Shown one piece after another: positions 1-11,540 of a DNA stretch of 64,000 bases (its first letter is position 1; each line of letters opens with the position of its first letter). The translations under genes were made by a program, and so were the position numbers. The notes beneath the pieces were generated by a model. It saw only the letters and a program-made list of their open reading frames with translations. It was not told the origin of the DNA and did no database searches. This stretch comes from Rhodamnia argentea (taxonomy: Eukaryota > Streptophyta > Magnoliopsida > Myrtales > Myrtaceae): contig NC_063151.1 of assembly GCF_020921035.1 (NCBI RefSeq), positions 28,774,934-28,838,933 of the forward strand, in the 5' to 3' direction.

Positions 1-97
1 TCATAATAAGTTTTATGACTTAATTGCACTTTTTGAAATTTTTAAGACTCAAATGCACTTTTATGATAAGTTTTAGGACTTCCACTATACTTTTCCC
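1..97. repeat. Right-end fragment of a foldback MITE family
   Basis: The segment carries the units 'gacttaattgcact' and 'tttaggactt' and ends in an 'acttttccc' terminus. The same end closes the elements at 1496-1695, 3876-4145 and 15395-15847. The left part lies outside the window. Family membership is by eye. Confidence 0.5.
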
Positions 98-579
98 TAG
101 TGAATTTGACTCACTTGGAATGTGGGAATAAGGGAGCAAACGCTGCTTTAAACAAAAGGGACTTGTGACAAGTAAGATTTATTGGTTCCATGGGAATTCA
201 GATTTGCTGGTTTGATTTTTGTTTTATGGATTCCTGGGGAGATTGACATTGCTATGCGTGGGATAGAAAAAGAATAAGATTGTCGAGAGCCCGTATATTC
301 GGCTTTCTTCGCGCCAATGAAATTCCCCTAAAGCGATAAACTCGGAATATTCAATTCGAATCCTAAATTTTGACGATTCGAAGGAGCATCCATACAAATA
401 GATAACCGATTCAAACCTTCTCATTTTATGAAAAAAAAAAAAACGAGGTAATTCAAGAAGGTGGGAACTATCCTACGTGGACGGACGGCACTCGAAAGGA
501 ACAAAAGAAGGAAAGTGGTGGAGTGATTGACACGTTAAAAAAATATTTAAAATGTAAAACATGTTATGAAAGTAGCATG
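98..579. other. Intergenic, no gene seen
   Basis: AT-rich sequence with a poly-A run near 430-441 and no coding signal on either strand. The last 50 bases (for example 'ttaaaaaaatatttaaaatg' at 534-553) form an A/T-rich leader of the kind often found upstream of plant tRNA genes. Confidence 0.6.
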
Positions 580-652
580 GGGGATGTAGCTCAGATGGTA
601 GAGCGCTCGCTTAGCATGCGAGAGGTACGGGGATCGATACCCCGCATCTCCA
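580..652 (+). tRNA. tRNA-Ala (anticodon AGC)
   Basis: A 73-nt cloverleaf. The acceptor stem GGGGATG (580-586) pairs with CATCTCC (645-651, one G-U), followed by discriminator A652. The D-arm region contains box A (TAGCTCAGATGG), the anticodon stem-loop CTCGC-TTAGCAT-GCGAG gives AGC, and the T arm CGGGG-ATCGATA-CCCCG contains box B. There is no intron. A T-run ends transcription at 666-670. It decodes alanine GCU/GCC codons. All stems pair, so it looks functional. Confidence 0.97.
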
Positions 653-665
653 CTCCACTCCACTC

Positions 666-670
666 TTTTT
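666..670 (+). terminator. Pol III terminator of tRNA-Ala
   Basis: A run of five T residues 14 nt after the tRNA discriminator base, the usual RNA polymerase III stop signal. Confidence 0.75.
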
Positions 671-1495
671 CCAGAACTTTCTTTTTTATCTGTCTCTTTT
701 CATTCTGGATCCAAATTCCCATCCAATCCACATGGGGCGCACACCGAGCTCGGACAAGTCATTTGGAAGCTTGTGCCTCCTCCAATCTCTCTCTCTCTCT
801 CCTTAATGATAAAGCAAATAGATTATTACATTGGATTCTCTGTGGCTGGCTGCTGAGAACAAGGCATGTCGTGTGGATTGGACAATTTACAATCTCCTTC
901 GGCTTTCGAATCTTGGGTACGCCCCCCCCATCCATCATTTGACTTGGTATTCATGGAGTTAGAAATCTTTATTGCCTTCAACAGGGATAGAAGGATCTAA
1001 CATTCCATTTGAATTCATGCTCGGTGTCTTCGGGGTTGGGATCTCGTTTGTCCTTGTCCAAACATACTTGCGATTCGAGCCGATCACAAACTACATTGGG
1101 GCGGGCGAGCCCAGCACTCGGCAATGCCGATGATCGCACGCGTGCACGATTTCTATCGTGAAAAAAAAAAAAACCAAAATGATAAAGAGTTTATAATGAA
1201 AAGATGTCTGATTAGTAATAAGTTAAGTTTGTGAGATTGACTTTGAAACTCCAACTGCACTTGTTTTTACTTGCAATAAGTCCACAAAAGGCGGATCCGG
1301 CAGCTGCCCTCCCGTGACATGAAGTTGGTTTAGAAATTAAAGGTCAACTCATTATCCTCTCTCTTTGACCCCTCTTGTCCGGCCTCATGGATTCCGCCTC
1401 TCCCGATTTGCCATACGTGCATCCGAGAAAAAAAACAGGACAAATTGCTCCGAAGAAGACACAACCTTTTAGCCTTCTGACCACGGAAACAAATT
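671..1495. other. Intergenic, no gene seen
   Basis: Contains a short CT microsatellite near 787-800, a C run near 921-928 and a poly-A run near 1162-1173. Open frames here are short and match no family I recognise. Confidence 0.5.
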
Positions 1496-1695
1496 TTATA
1501 AAAATTGTCTACGTCGGTCCGACGGTGCTTATGTAAGATGGCCGGCGTCTATGTCGGCGATTTTCGATTTAAATTATCTGGATGGACTGAATTGGTACTG
1601 ATTAAAAAAAGATTTACGACTAAATTAGTCAAATTAAAAGATTTGTAATTGAATTGGTACCCATATAAGAGACTTATTATTATTTTTAGTACTTT
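1496..1695. repeat. Foldback MITE family, right half
   Basis: The interior 'tatgtcggcgattttcgat' followed by 'ggatggactgaattgg' closely matches the interior of the element at 15395-15847 ('catgtcggcaattttcgat', 'catggactcaattgg'). The end 'agtacttttccc' matches the family terminus. The left arm is missing or decayed. Confidence 0.55.
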
Positions 1696-3875
1696 TCCCT
1701 GTCGTTTGCTTGCCTCTCGCGAAGAAAGAGAAGGAAAGACCTTTTCTGTTCATTTGGAAGTGTCGAACGTTGACTATAGAAAAACAATTCCAAGAAGCGA
1801 AATGATTGTCCGCACATCGTGCGTGAAATAACCAGTCGTGCGATAGAGACATCATTCTTGGGCAGGGAAGAATTGTAAGGTTTAGATTGAATGTGAGGAA
1901 AAACGAGAACGAAAATGCAAAGTGCTGTAGTGATCGGACTCTTCCAAACAAATGGAAGGATCACAGTTTACGATGCCGGAAACAGATGAAAGGCGCAATA
2001 ATTCTGACGAGCCGAGCCGTGCCGAGGACATGACCTTCCGGGGCGCCTAAAAATCTCTTTCCGAATCCTAGCCGTTGCGTCGGCGCTACCTAGTATTGTT
2101 GTGGAAAATGTCGCAAAGCCCTGGAAATGGATCGCTCCGCTTATTTCTCGCGTCTTTCGCAAATCCAAGATTTCTTGCCGACTTCGATTTTGTACACATT
2201 TCTTCCATAACTGTGGCTAACAAGTCGAGGAAGGCAGCTCCATAAATTGCCGATATTTTCAATCAACGTCACCCCCACCGCCACCACCACTTTCTTTAGT
2301 GGAAGTCACGCATAGACATGGCGCTCTGCTCGAGCCTACGCTGTTCGCAAGTCGTAATCGAAGGAACCAAAGCAACGACGAAGCCTCCACGATTTAAACT
2401 CCTGTGCGTCATATTTCATGGTGGTCCGTCAATGTTGTGAAGAGATGCTCTCTTCACATCACCGCAAGAACCATGCGGGCGAAGTTAAGGTCCTTTTCTT
2501 GATTTGGAAGAGATGTTCGGTCTTCTATTCCATTTAGGTAATGGAGTCGTTTCACGCCATGTCGAGAGAGATAGAACATATAGCTTCCTTTCCTTTCTTT
2601 TCTCTGTTTGTGGTGTTTGTGGCCTCGTGCGACGAAACAACGACGTGCCATGTTGTGCCGCACACCCATCGATATGGACAAATATCGGCATAAGAAATGA
2701 CCAATTTTTCCCGTAATTTTATCTTACGCCTGTTCCTGTAATCTCACATTATTTTATTTTTGTATTTTTATGTAAGATGATGAAGATAGCCTCGCCGATT
2801 CGATCGAATTATTCGGGACCATATACAGACCCGTTGTTCTTTGTTTTTCGAGGTCGAGAGAGGGGGATTATCAATTAGCCGTGGCTAATTTAGAGAGGGA
2901 GCGTCAAATGAGAAAAGTGGGATGAGAAAATGACATCCAACGAATGCAGCCGAGCACCAATTGATGAATAGAAAAGGCAACAACTCGCTTTTTTAGTTAA
3001 TGTTCTCGTGCTTATGCTTTACATTACAGATACATCAGAGATAGCACATCAGAATCTGTTTTTTCCTCCGAGGGGTAATAAAGTGAAAAATTCTTAACTC
3101 CCTCTCGAAGCAACATAAACGTGTTTGTTCCAATTCAGTCCAATCTACTGGCAATGTCCTCTCTTTTTCGCGGGAAAAAGAGGACAAAAAAAACCTATAG
3201 TGATCCACGGGGACAACAAAGAGACAATTTATGTTGTGATTTTGTCGCAAGACCAAGCACCCGAGAGAAATCTCGTTATCGTTTCTATAATTTCTTATTA
3301 ATTGATGAAATGCGGTGTACATTTTAATTAAAAGGGACCGTGGAGTTTTTGGGGTTTGGTGTTCTATCTCCTTCGCATAAAGCCATGGGATTTCTATCCA
3401 CACCATCCCAGAGCCCGAGCCAACAAAAACCCATGATTGATGACAAAATTGCAGAGCAAGCTTTGAGGATTAGAACGCACTTTTTGTTGCAGGGTAGAAT
3501 TAGGTGTGTCGCACGATCGGCATGTGAAGTCACCAGCTTCCCAATCAAGGCTCTAATCATTCTTTTGTATGAAGTTTGGTGCTAGAAATCGAAAAGAACC
3601 GAGCCCTTCGTAACTTTTACGGACATGGGTCTTCGACGTACGACCGCGTGATTCGAAAAGATACCGTAACGTCTGTTTTTTTTTAATTTGTTTAGAAAGG
3701 TTTGTCGCCGAGTATTGATAGGAGTGTAACGGGAATCTTGTTCTCGCCGTTCACATCTATGCGCTTTTGCTTCCATCTTAAGAAGCCCCTCCGTCGCTAC
3801 CGTGTATAGAAATGTCTAGACTTACTAATCGCAAGTGAGGATCTAATATCTTGTCCCTGTAAAACTAATTTTTAT
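1696..3875. other. Intergenic, no gene seen
   Basis: About 2.2 kb of mixed-composition DNA. Several frames of 60-120 codons overlap on both strands, but none shows a recognisable motif, splice structure or codon bias. I assign no gene here. Confidence 0.5.
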
Positions 3876-4145
3876 GGGGAGAAGTGTTAAAAAAATCATA
3901 AACCTATTGCATTTATACCAATTCGGTCCTAAACATTTTACATTGGTGTCAATTCGGTCTTAAATCTTTTGTATTTGTGCTAATTCAATTGACTGATTTA
4001 TGACTTAATTGGTACAAATGCAAAATATTTAGGACTGAATTGGCACAAATGCAAAAGGTTTAGGACTAAATCGACACAAAAAAAGGTTTATGACTGAATT
4101 AACACTAATGCAATAGGTTTAGGACTTTTTTTTAACACTTTTCCC
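3876..4145. mobile_element. Foldback MITE, 270 bp, with 9-bp target duplication
   Basis: The left end GGGGAGAAGTGTTAAAAAAA and following 'cataaacctattgcatt' are the near inverse complement of the right end 'aatgcaataggtttaggact...ttaacacttttccc', giving terminal inverted repeats of about 38 bp. The flanks are aatttttat (3867-3875) and aatttttac (4146-4154), matching at 8 of 9 bases and suggesting a 9-bp target-site duplication as in Mutator-like elements. The interior is made of short repeated units such as 'aggactgaattggcacaaat'. No coding capacity. Confidence 0.75.
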
Positions 4146-4684
4146 AATTTTTACATATATACGAACTTTTCCGTGTCGCCGTAAAAAGTATACAAATGGT
4201 GAGATCATGCCAGATAAACTGTCTTATTGTAGATTTCGTTTTTTTTTTGCATGGTATAAAGCGTGATCCCAATTGGGGTTTGCTTTCAGCATTTTGTAAG
4301 TCATAATAAAATAAAGACCCTTTGAAACAACCCCCCCAAAAAAAAGACTTTTCGAGAAAATAATTTTGGTGCTATGTATAGTCGCCTCCAATGGATTGGT
4401 CCTTGGACGGTTTGCCGTTTTACCCCTATTGCTGAATCAATGAGATACATGACTTGAGAAAGTTCTATTTTAGTATTATAAAAGTCGAAAATCCCGCCAT
4501 TAATTAAGCTTAACATATATTTTAGAGACACTTCACGTGACAATACCTCATTGACAATTTTATATGAATGAGCAAACCAAACAACAATTGAATCTACCAC
4601 ATTTCGAACCTTCCTGTCGAGATATTTTTCACAACCGTTACTACCTTTAAAATGGGTAAACACCACGAAAAACACAAAAGTGAT
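4146..4684. other. Intergenic, no gene seen
   Basis: AT-rich sequence between two foldback repeats. A 124-codon minus-strand frame (4301-4675) has no recognisable motif and I treat it as chance. Confidence 0.5.
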
Positions 4685-5117
4685 ATACCTCAGTAATATA
4701 TTTACCTCAATTTATTTTTTTGACCACCAAAAATCATAAACCGACACATTTGTGATAAATTTAGCCTAAACTAAATTTTTTGACCATGAAAAACCCCAAA
4801 CCGATATACTACGTGACAAATTTACCCTCCATTAAACTGGATTAATACCACGAAAATCCAAAATTGATACGTTAGTGACAAACAGAGGGTAAAAATCTCA
4901 AAATAATACATTCGTGAACTGCTATGTGCCATCAAACTCAGCAATTTGATGCTTAAATTTGAGGAAAAATAACGGAGGGTAAATTTGTCACATGCGTACC
5001 GGTTTGGGGTAAATTTATCACAAGTGTACCGGTTTGAGATTTTTTATGGCCAAAAAAATAATTTAAAATAAATTTATGACAGGAATATCAGTTTGGGATT
5101 TTTCGTAGTATTAACCT
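4685..5117. repeat. Foldback repeat, second family
   Basis: The left arm has units like 'accacgaaaatccaaaattg' and 'gaaaaaccccaaaccgatat', with 'gacaaatttaccc'. The right arm has the inverse ('gggtaaatttgtcacatgcg', 'accggtttggggtaaattta', 'cagtttgggatttttcgtag'). The arms would pair into a long imperfect hairpin. No coding capacity. Confidence 0.6.
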
Positions 5118-5714
5118 TTTTAAAAAAACCTACTTCCTGTTTTATAATTTGAAGGCAGGATAAGTTGAGCAGTGCTACCAAACAAGATATAAAAAGCGGA
5201 ATTGTCGGAAAAAGACCTCGAGAAGGAGAGAGAGACAAATGTTGGGGACAAGGGCATTTGGGTAAATATAGTAATCCAACGACTCACTACCATAATACCG
5301 CCAGATCCCCAATTTAAAAAATTCAAACTCCACCCCCACCTTTCTTTTTTTTACCCCCAAACCCTAACTGCAGTTAACGCTCACCTCTCCAATATATTTA
5401 TTTTATTTTTGCTTTTTCAGATACAAGCAACACTTAAAAACAGAAGAAGAAAAAGCTGATTTTTAAATAAGGCCCATCCGGAATGACTATTTTAACCCCG
5501 GGTCTTTCGTAATTTTGCGGAAGTACTCAATTGGCCGTCTCAGTCTAGGGTTGATTTCCCACCGATCATTTTTACCGCATCACAAAGCAACGGCCCTGAT
5601 CCGTTCAATCCCTTGGGACTCAATCAACGACCGGCCCCACACTCACTCTCTCTCTCTCGACGTCTCTGAGAAGAGAAAAATAAAAAATAAAAACTTTTCT
5701 CTGAGCTCTTGAAA
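5118..5714 (+). promoter_or_regulatory. Kinesin 5' flank and leader
   Basis: The last 300 bases before the kinesin ATG are pyrimidine-rich, with a CT tract at about 5643-5660. This is a common plant core-promoter/5'UTR feature (Y-patch). No convincing TATA box was identified. The exact transcription start cannot be read from sequence. Confidence 0.4.
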
Positions 5715-8700
5715 ATGGCGTCGAAGGAGGACCAAAGCAGACCTCCACTTCAGAACCGGAGCAACGCTTCCACCACTCCTACCAGAAGCCCTCCCACTGT
5801 ATCCCCCCCCCTCTCTCTCTCTTCTCTCTGATCTCTGAAGAATTCTCGTGCATTTCTGCCGATTTGCTTTCGCGGTTCCCTTCGAGCTTTCATGCTCATG
5901 AAGTCAAGATGAATGCAATGTGATGTGATTGATCTTAGAAGAAGCAGATAGGTTCGATAAGCTCTAGGTTTTGGTCGCATTCACTGCTTGTTCAGTGACT
6001 TCTTGTCGGTTTTTTTCCTTTCTTCCTTTCTGTTTCTTATCGGTGGTTGCGTGTGTTAGAAGTGATGCGAACTTATTTCTGCGTGACGTGCATGGTTTAG
6101 AAGAAGTATAAGGCCGACCAGCTCGGAGTGATCGGGAAGAAACAAGAGACCCGTGGGCCGAGGATGGTTGGCACGACGATGGCCAGGTTGAGGAGCCGGG
6201 AGGCGTTCTCGGTCGTTAACGGCGGGCAAGATCTGTGCCCTAGCAGCGCTCCCGCGAGCAATGCCGGCTCCGAATGCGGCGGCATAGAGTTCACCAGGGA
6301 GGACGTTGATGCCCTGCTGAACGAGAAGCCGAAATCGAAGAACAAGTTCAATTACAAGGTCCGTGGTTTCCGTTCTGGCATTTATTGGTTTATTTCTGCG
6401 ATTCAACGTGTCAAATGGCGAAAGTTCTATGTTATAGCAGTTTAAATGTGCCAGGGCCATACTCTGTGTCTTTAGGCTGAGAATATGAACAAAGCATTTC
6501 CGGGGATGAATGTTTCCAAAAGCGGTTTTGGCGTGATGGTTCTGCATTTTGTTGATCCTGTGCATATAAATTCTCTTTTTTCTTCTTTTCAACCATTCTA
6601 TCGGCCAGACAACTCTCATATTTCACAGAGCCATTTTTCATTCGACTAGTTTCGAGTGTTAAGGATTAAGAAGTATGTAATGTACTGTTTTTTAACAGCT
6701 TGAGTCTTCGGCAGTTCTAATTCATCAATTGTTTTGCTTATGGTCCGGGGCTACCATGAACTTTTCAGTGTTTGCCAAAACTGGAACTTTCCCTTGAGAA
6801 TGTCGTTATAAATGCCGGTTTTTAGTTTTCAATGGGATGTGGTGATAGAGCAGAGAAGCTCAGTTAGATTAGTGGTCAGCCAATAAAACTAATTTAATTA
6901 AGAAAACCTCCTCGTTCATCTTTTTGTCCATGAATAGTGTTTGTTTGCTTTGTCAGGAGAGATGCGATAATATGTTGGATTATATAAAAAGGCTGAGGCT
7001 TTGCATTAAATGGTTTCGAGAGCTTGAGGATAGCTTTCTACAAGAACAGGAGAGGTTAAGAAATGCCTTGAACTATGTTGAGCAAAGGCTTGATGAATTA
7101 GGTAAAGGCTTCCTGGGAAATTGTGGATGTTATTAGTATTCGCTCCTATTTGATCAAGGTGTTCAATTTGTGATGTCAATCCATTTTGTAACAGAGGTTT
7201 CATCAAAAAATAAGGAGGAAGAGCTGAGTTCTATAATTGTTGAGCTAAGGAAGAATCTTGCGTCGGCTCAGGAGAAACTCGCAAAAGAACAAGCAGATAA
7301 GCTGGTAACTGGATTATATTCGAATCATATTCGAATGGGCAGGTTTTGGGAAGTCTAACAATGTTTGATCATAATAATCAGGCTGCAGTGGATTCTCTTT
7401 CTAAGGAAAGGGACGGCAGAGTCAACAGTGAGAGGTCGCAGGCTTCTCTTTCTGAAGATCTCGCAAAAGCTCAACAAGAGCTATCAAGTGCTAATCAGAG
7501 AGTATGTTCCGAATTTCATCGGGTCAAAATTCTTAGTTTTTCTGTTACATGTATGGCTTTTTCTCTGGGAAGTATGCTGACGACACTTGCTGCATATGCA
7601 GATTTCATCAGTTAATGACATGTACAAACGGTTACAAGAATACAATACGAGCTTACAGCAGTACAACTGTAAACTTCAGACAGATCTTAGTACTGCCAGC
7701 GAGAGTCTAAAGAAAAGTGAGAAAGATAAAGCGACATTTGTGGAGGAACTCAGCGCCTTAAGAGGTCATCATAACTCGCTGAGGGAGCAATTTGCTTCAG
7801 TGAAAGTGAGGAGTTTCTTTACTATGAATCTGATATCCTCTTCATGCTGTACACTGCTCTTGTTTTAAACAGCTCACGACATATCAACTAATTGTTTATC
7901 TTCCTCGAATTGATGGCCACTATGCTGTAAAGTACTTTTTTGCTACTTAGAGTTCATTGTCTTAACATATGCAGGGAGATTGGTGGCTTCACAATCATAA
8001 CTTTCCCGATATTTTCTTTACAATGATCAATTTTCATTGTAATCACCATCTAGATGAAAGTTTAAAACAGAAACACCATGCATAAGCTGTTACTTATATC
8101 ATAGTAGGTTTAGACCATCTTTTGTTACCGTTTTATTTAAGGTAGCAAACCTGTCATTCTAAAAATAGTTCAATGCTAATTTGCTTAGTCTAATTCCCTT
8201 TCTGGGTTTAAAATGCTAAACTCTACTTGGTAATATTGTCAGGCTTCTCAAGATGAGGCTATGAAGCAGAAAGAGGTTTTGTCAAATGAGGTAGTATGTT
8301 TGAGAGGGGACTTGCAGCAAGTTAGAGATGAACGCGATAGACATCGCGTGCAAGTGGAGGCTCTAACAGCTGAAGTTGTTAAGTACAAAGAATTTACTGG
8401 AAAATCTTGTGCTGAGTTGGATAACCTCACGCTAAGATCAAATGAATTGGAGGTTCTCTCTAACACCACCAGTTTGCGTACAAATAGAGTGACTCTATTT
8501 GTTGCCAAATGATTGTTTGGCTAATAGTTGAGGTGTTTTGTTGTAGGCAAAGTGTTTGTGTCAGAGTGAGCAAATAAGGACTTTGCAAGACAAGCTGATA
8601 ATTGCTGAGACGAGATTGGAGGTATCTTTGCTAAAAGTCTTCTTATGATTGTGCGGCCTCACACGTGTTTTCTCAATAGATAACTAAAATTTGTTTTATT

Positions 8701-11540
8701 GATGGTCCGCTCCATTTTTATAATCCCAAATTCTCTCTTTCAGGCATCTGATTTATCCACCCTGGAAACGAGAGCAGAATCTGAAGAACAGAAAAAACTC
8801 TTATCTGAATTACAAACCCGTGTAGCAGATGCAGAATTTAAGCTCATTGAGGGAGAGATATTACGTAAAAAGTTGCACAATACTATCCTGGTATTTATTG
8901 TCACCGTCAAGACAACACAGTTTATATGATTTACCATGTCATATCCATAATTGATTTTTGTGTATGTTACAGGAGTTGAAAGGAAATATCCGCGTATTTT
9001 GTAGAGTGCGTCCTCTTTTACCTAACGAGAGCAGTTCAGAAACAAAGGTGATATCCTACCCCACATCCATGGAGGCTCTAGGACGCGGCATCGATCTTGT
9101 TCAAAATGGTGAAGTCTCAATCAAGCTCTATATTTTGTTTTTTCCTTTTCTTTTGCAATTCGCTACATTGTATGATTAGAAACTCATGTATCTTTCTCTT
9201 GTGAACAGGGCAAAAGTATTCTTTCACGTTTGACAAAGTATTTATGCCTGACTCTTCACAAGATGATGTTTTTGTTGAAATTTCACAACTTGTACAAAGT
9301 GCTCTCGACGGTTACAAGGTAAGACATTAGATACTGTTCTGGACATGATTTTTCCAGAGGTAAAATAGTTCATTTTCAAACTAGTCAAGTGCTTGTCTGA
9401 TTTTGCTGGGTCTGCTTTCTTGTACTTGTTTTGCTGGAGCTTTTATTAATATCAAACTGCAACCTGCAGAAGCAAAGCAAACATTGACTTTTTTTTCCAT
9501 GATGTTAATATCTGCAGGATTGAGGTTTTCCTTGTTTTGTCTCCAGGTTTGCATTTCTGCTGGATTGAGTTTTTCCTGTTTTGTCTACAGGTTTCCATTT
9601 TTGCTTACGGTCAAACAGGTTCAGGCAAAACCTACACAATGATGGGTAGGCCAGGCCATGTGGATGAAAAAGGATTGATACCACGCACTTTAGAGCAAAT
9701 ATTCCAAACAAAACAATCTCTTCAATCTCAAGGCTGGAAATATGAATTGCAGGCATGAAACTTTTCTTTGTAGTTTCTTTTAGGGCATGTGCTTATTTCC
9801 TTGTACGTTTTTCTTGAGTCTGCTGGTTCAAACTTTCCAGGTTTCAATGTTGGAGATATATAATGAATCAATTCGTGATCTGTTACCATCCAATTGGTCA
9901 AGTGTTGATTCAACACGGACAGAAAATGGTAACGGAAAGCAATATGCAATCAAACACGATGCCAATGGAAATGCTCATGTTTCTGATTTGACGATTGTGG
10001 ATGTTCGTAGTAGCAGAGAGGTTTCATACCTTTTAAATCATGCTGCTCAAAGCAGGTGAGAACATCATGTTTTACTTCTTTTAAATGTCCCCTCCCAGAG
10101 ATGAAGCGAGAGATAAGAGAGGAGGCTGCAGAAGAAGAATTGAAAAAGGGAAAGAAGTGTCTATTCATCATGTTTTTTCAAGGGATTGCAATTGTTTGTA
10201 TTTTCTATATGATTTAGGTCCTATATTGACAGCTAAAGAGTACGTGAAAACCAAGGGATGCAGCAGATTGACTTACATATTTCCTTTAAAAAAAATCAAT
10301 AATTTAGTAATGTGCTGTATTTAAGTAATCATCTATGGTATAACCTTTCTCTTCAGGTCTGTCGGCAAGACCCAAATGAACGAGCATTCATCAAGAAGTC
10401 ATTTTATTTTTACCTTGCGTATTTCCGGCGTAAATGAGGTGTGTGCTCTTCCCTTCCTCCCCGTTTCGCATGTGTACACGTGTGTGCTTGAGGTGTCTTG
10501 GAACATAACAAACATACAACCAAATGTTTTTTCCAATTACTATTGTAACCTTGAACTTGTCCTGTGATCTGATAGAGCACTGAACAGCAAGTGCAAGGCA
10601 TCTTGAATCTCATAGATCTGGCGGGAAGTGAGCGCTTGGCTAAAAGCGGTTCAACCGGTGATCGTTTGAAGGAAACTCAAGTACATTTCTCTTTCGACGT
10701 GATTGTAGTTACTTGCCCTTTTCAATATCTTGTCTGAGCTATTTTTTTTTTTTTCTTTCGTGTGGAATTTAGGCTATTAACAAGAGTTTATCATGCTTAA
10801 GTGATGTCATATTTGCTTTGGCCAAGAAGGAGGAGCACGTGCCATTCAGAAACTCAAAACTTACTTATCTTCTTCAGGTAAACAAAAGTTCTTGGTTAGC
10901 TTTCTTATATCTACATTTCAGACAAAGAAGTATGTGATTTTTTCATTTTGCATATAATTGAAATATGACTCTTGACTCATCCGAATTACATAAAGACATC
11001 TCTTGTGCTTTTTTTTAATAAGTAAATGGTTTCAGCAGAAAACTGGTAGTTAAAAACTAGTTATCTATTTTATTAGAAAGATTAAGTTCAATAGAAAGTT
11101 TGCAGTGATAGTAAATTTGTGAAAATTAGCGGTGTATGAGAGCTTTTTGTCGATTGTAATTTCAATTGGAGTGATGGTATATGTGCTTAAGTTAGCAGTT
11201 GTCTTGGACATGGCCAGAGAATCGTATGCTGTGCGGATATGTGTTCTCTTGTCCGCTATTGGTGAATTTACTATTTGATGAGTAATACTTTCTTGACCTT
11301 TCCTTGTGTAATGGTTGATTTTGAAGAAGCACTGATGTTCAAAGTTTTGGTTAACAACAGCCTTGTCTAGGTGGAGATTCAAAGACGCTAATGTTTGTGA
11401 ATCTCTCTCCTGATCCTTCTTCTGCCGGAGAGTCGCTCTGCTCTCTTCGTTTTGCAGCACGTGTAAATGCTTGTGAGATTGGAGTTCCCCGACGACAGAC
11501 AAGCACACGCTCCTTGGATTCTCGATTGAGCTATGGGTGA
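5715..11540 (+). CDS. KIN-14N: Kinesin-14 (KIN-14M/N, KATB/KATC/ATK3-like), minus-end-directed motor
   Basis: Seventeen exons: 5715-5798, 6101-6358, 6957-7101, 7195-7304, 7382-7501, 7602-7805, 8243-8452, 8547-8621, 8744-8890, 8973-9108, 9209-9318, 9591-9752, 9841-10055, 10357-10438, 10576-10680, 10773-10877, 11361-11540. They encode 815 residues in phase. The order is: basic N-terminal tail (1-115), long coiled coil (about 120-450), neck [14 protein letters not shown] at 452, then a C-terminal motor. ATP-site motifs are GQTGSGKT (540-547), NEHSSRSH (667-674) and DLAGSE (700-705). A C-terminal motor with this neck defines kinesin-14, which moves toward microtubule minus ends and organises spindle poles and phragmoplasts in plants. 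The EFTREDV and [12 protein letters not shown] regions resemble KATB/KATC, while the end [16 protein letters not shown] is ATK1-like, so the exact subtype is less sure. Odd points: a GC-AG intron after exon 12, a duplicated 3' splice site before exon 12, and Ser535 where the family has Cys. Confidence 0.93.
9511..9600 (+). repeat. 45-bp tandem duplication across a kinesin 3' splice site
   Basis: Units 9511-9555 and 9556-9600 are near-identical. Both contain the polypyrimidine tract, the AG and the first exon bases (gtttgcatt in unit 1, gtttccatt in unit 2). Only the second AG (9589-9590) keeps the motor reading frame. The first (9545-9546) is offset by 44 nt and would lead to a stop near 9640. 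Confidence 0.85.
9753..9840 (+). other. GC-AG intron in the kinesin gene
   Basis: Exon 12 must end in frame at CAG (9750-9752), because the next codons are GCA then TGA. The intron therefore starts with GC (gcatga) and ends with ccag at 9840, followed by GTTTCAATG (Val-Ser-Met), the conserved continuation. GC-AG introns are a known minor class spliced by the major spliceosome. Confidence 0.8.

Noticed and set aside
523-942. 139-codon plus-strand frame across the tRNA-Ala gene
   Set aside because: It reads through a clear cloverleaf and has no protein motif; it is a by-product of the tRNA sequence.
6056-6619. 187-codon minus-strand frame over kinesin exon 2
   Set aside because: It is a shadow of the sense coding exon and spans its introns without splice support.
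9403-9642. Alternative kinesin exon using the upstream acceptor at 9546
   Set aside because: It keeps the consensus Cys codon but leads out of frame into a stop, so it cannot encode the P-loop. It is kept only as a possible unproductive splice form.
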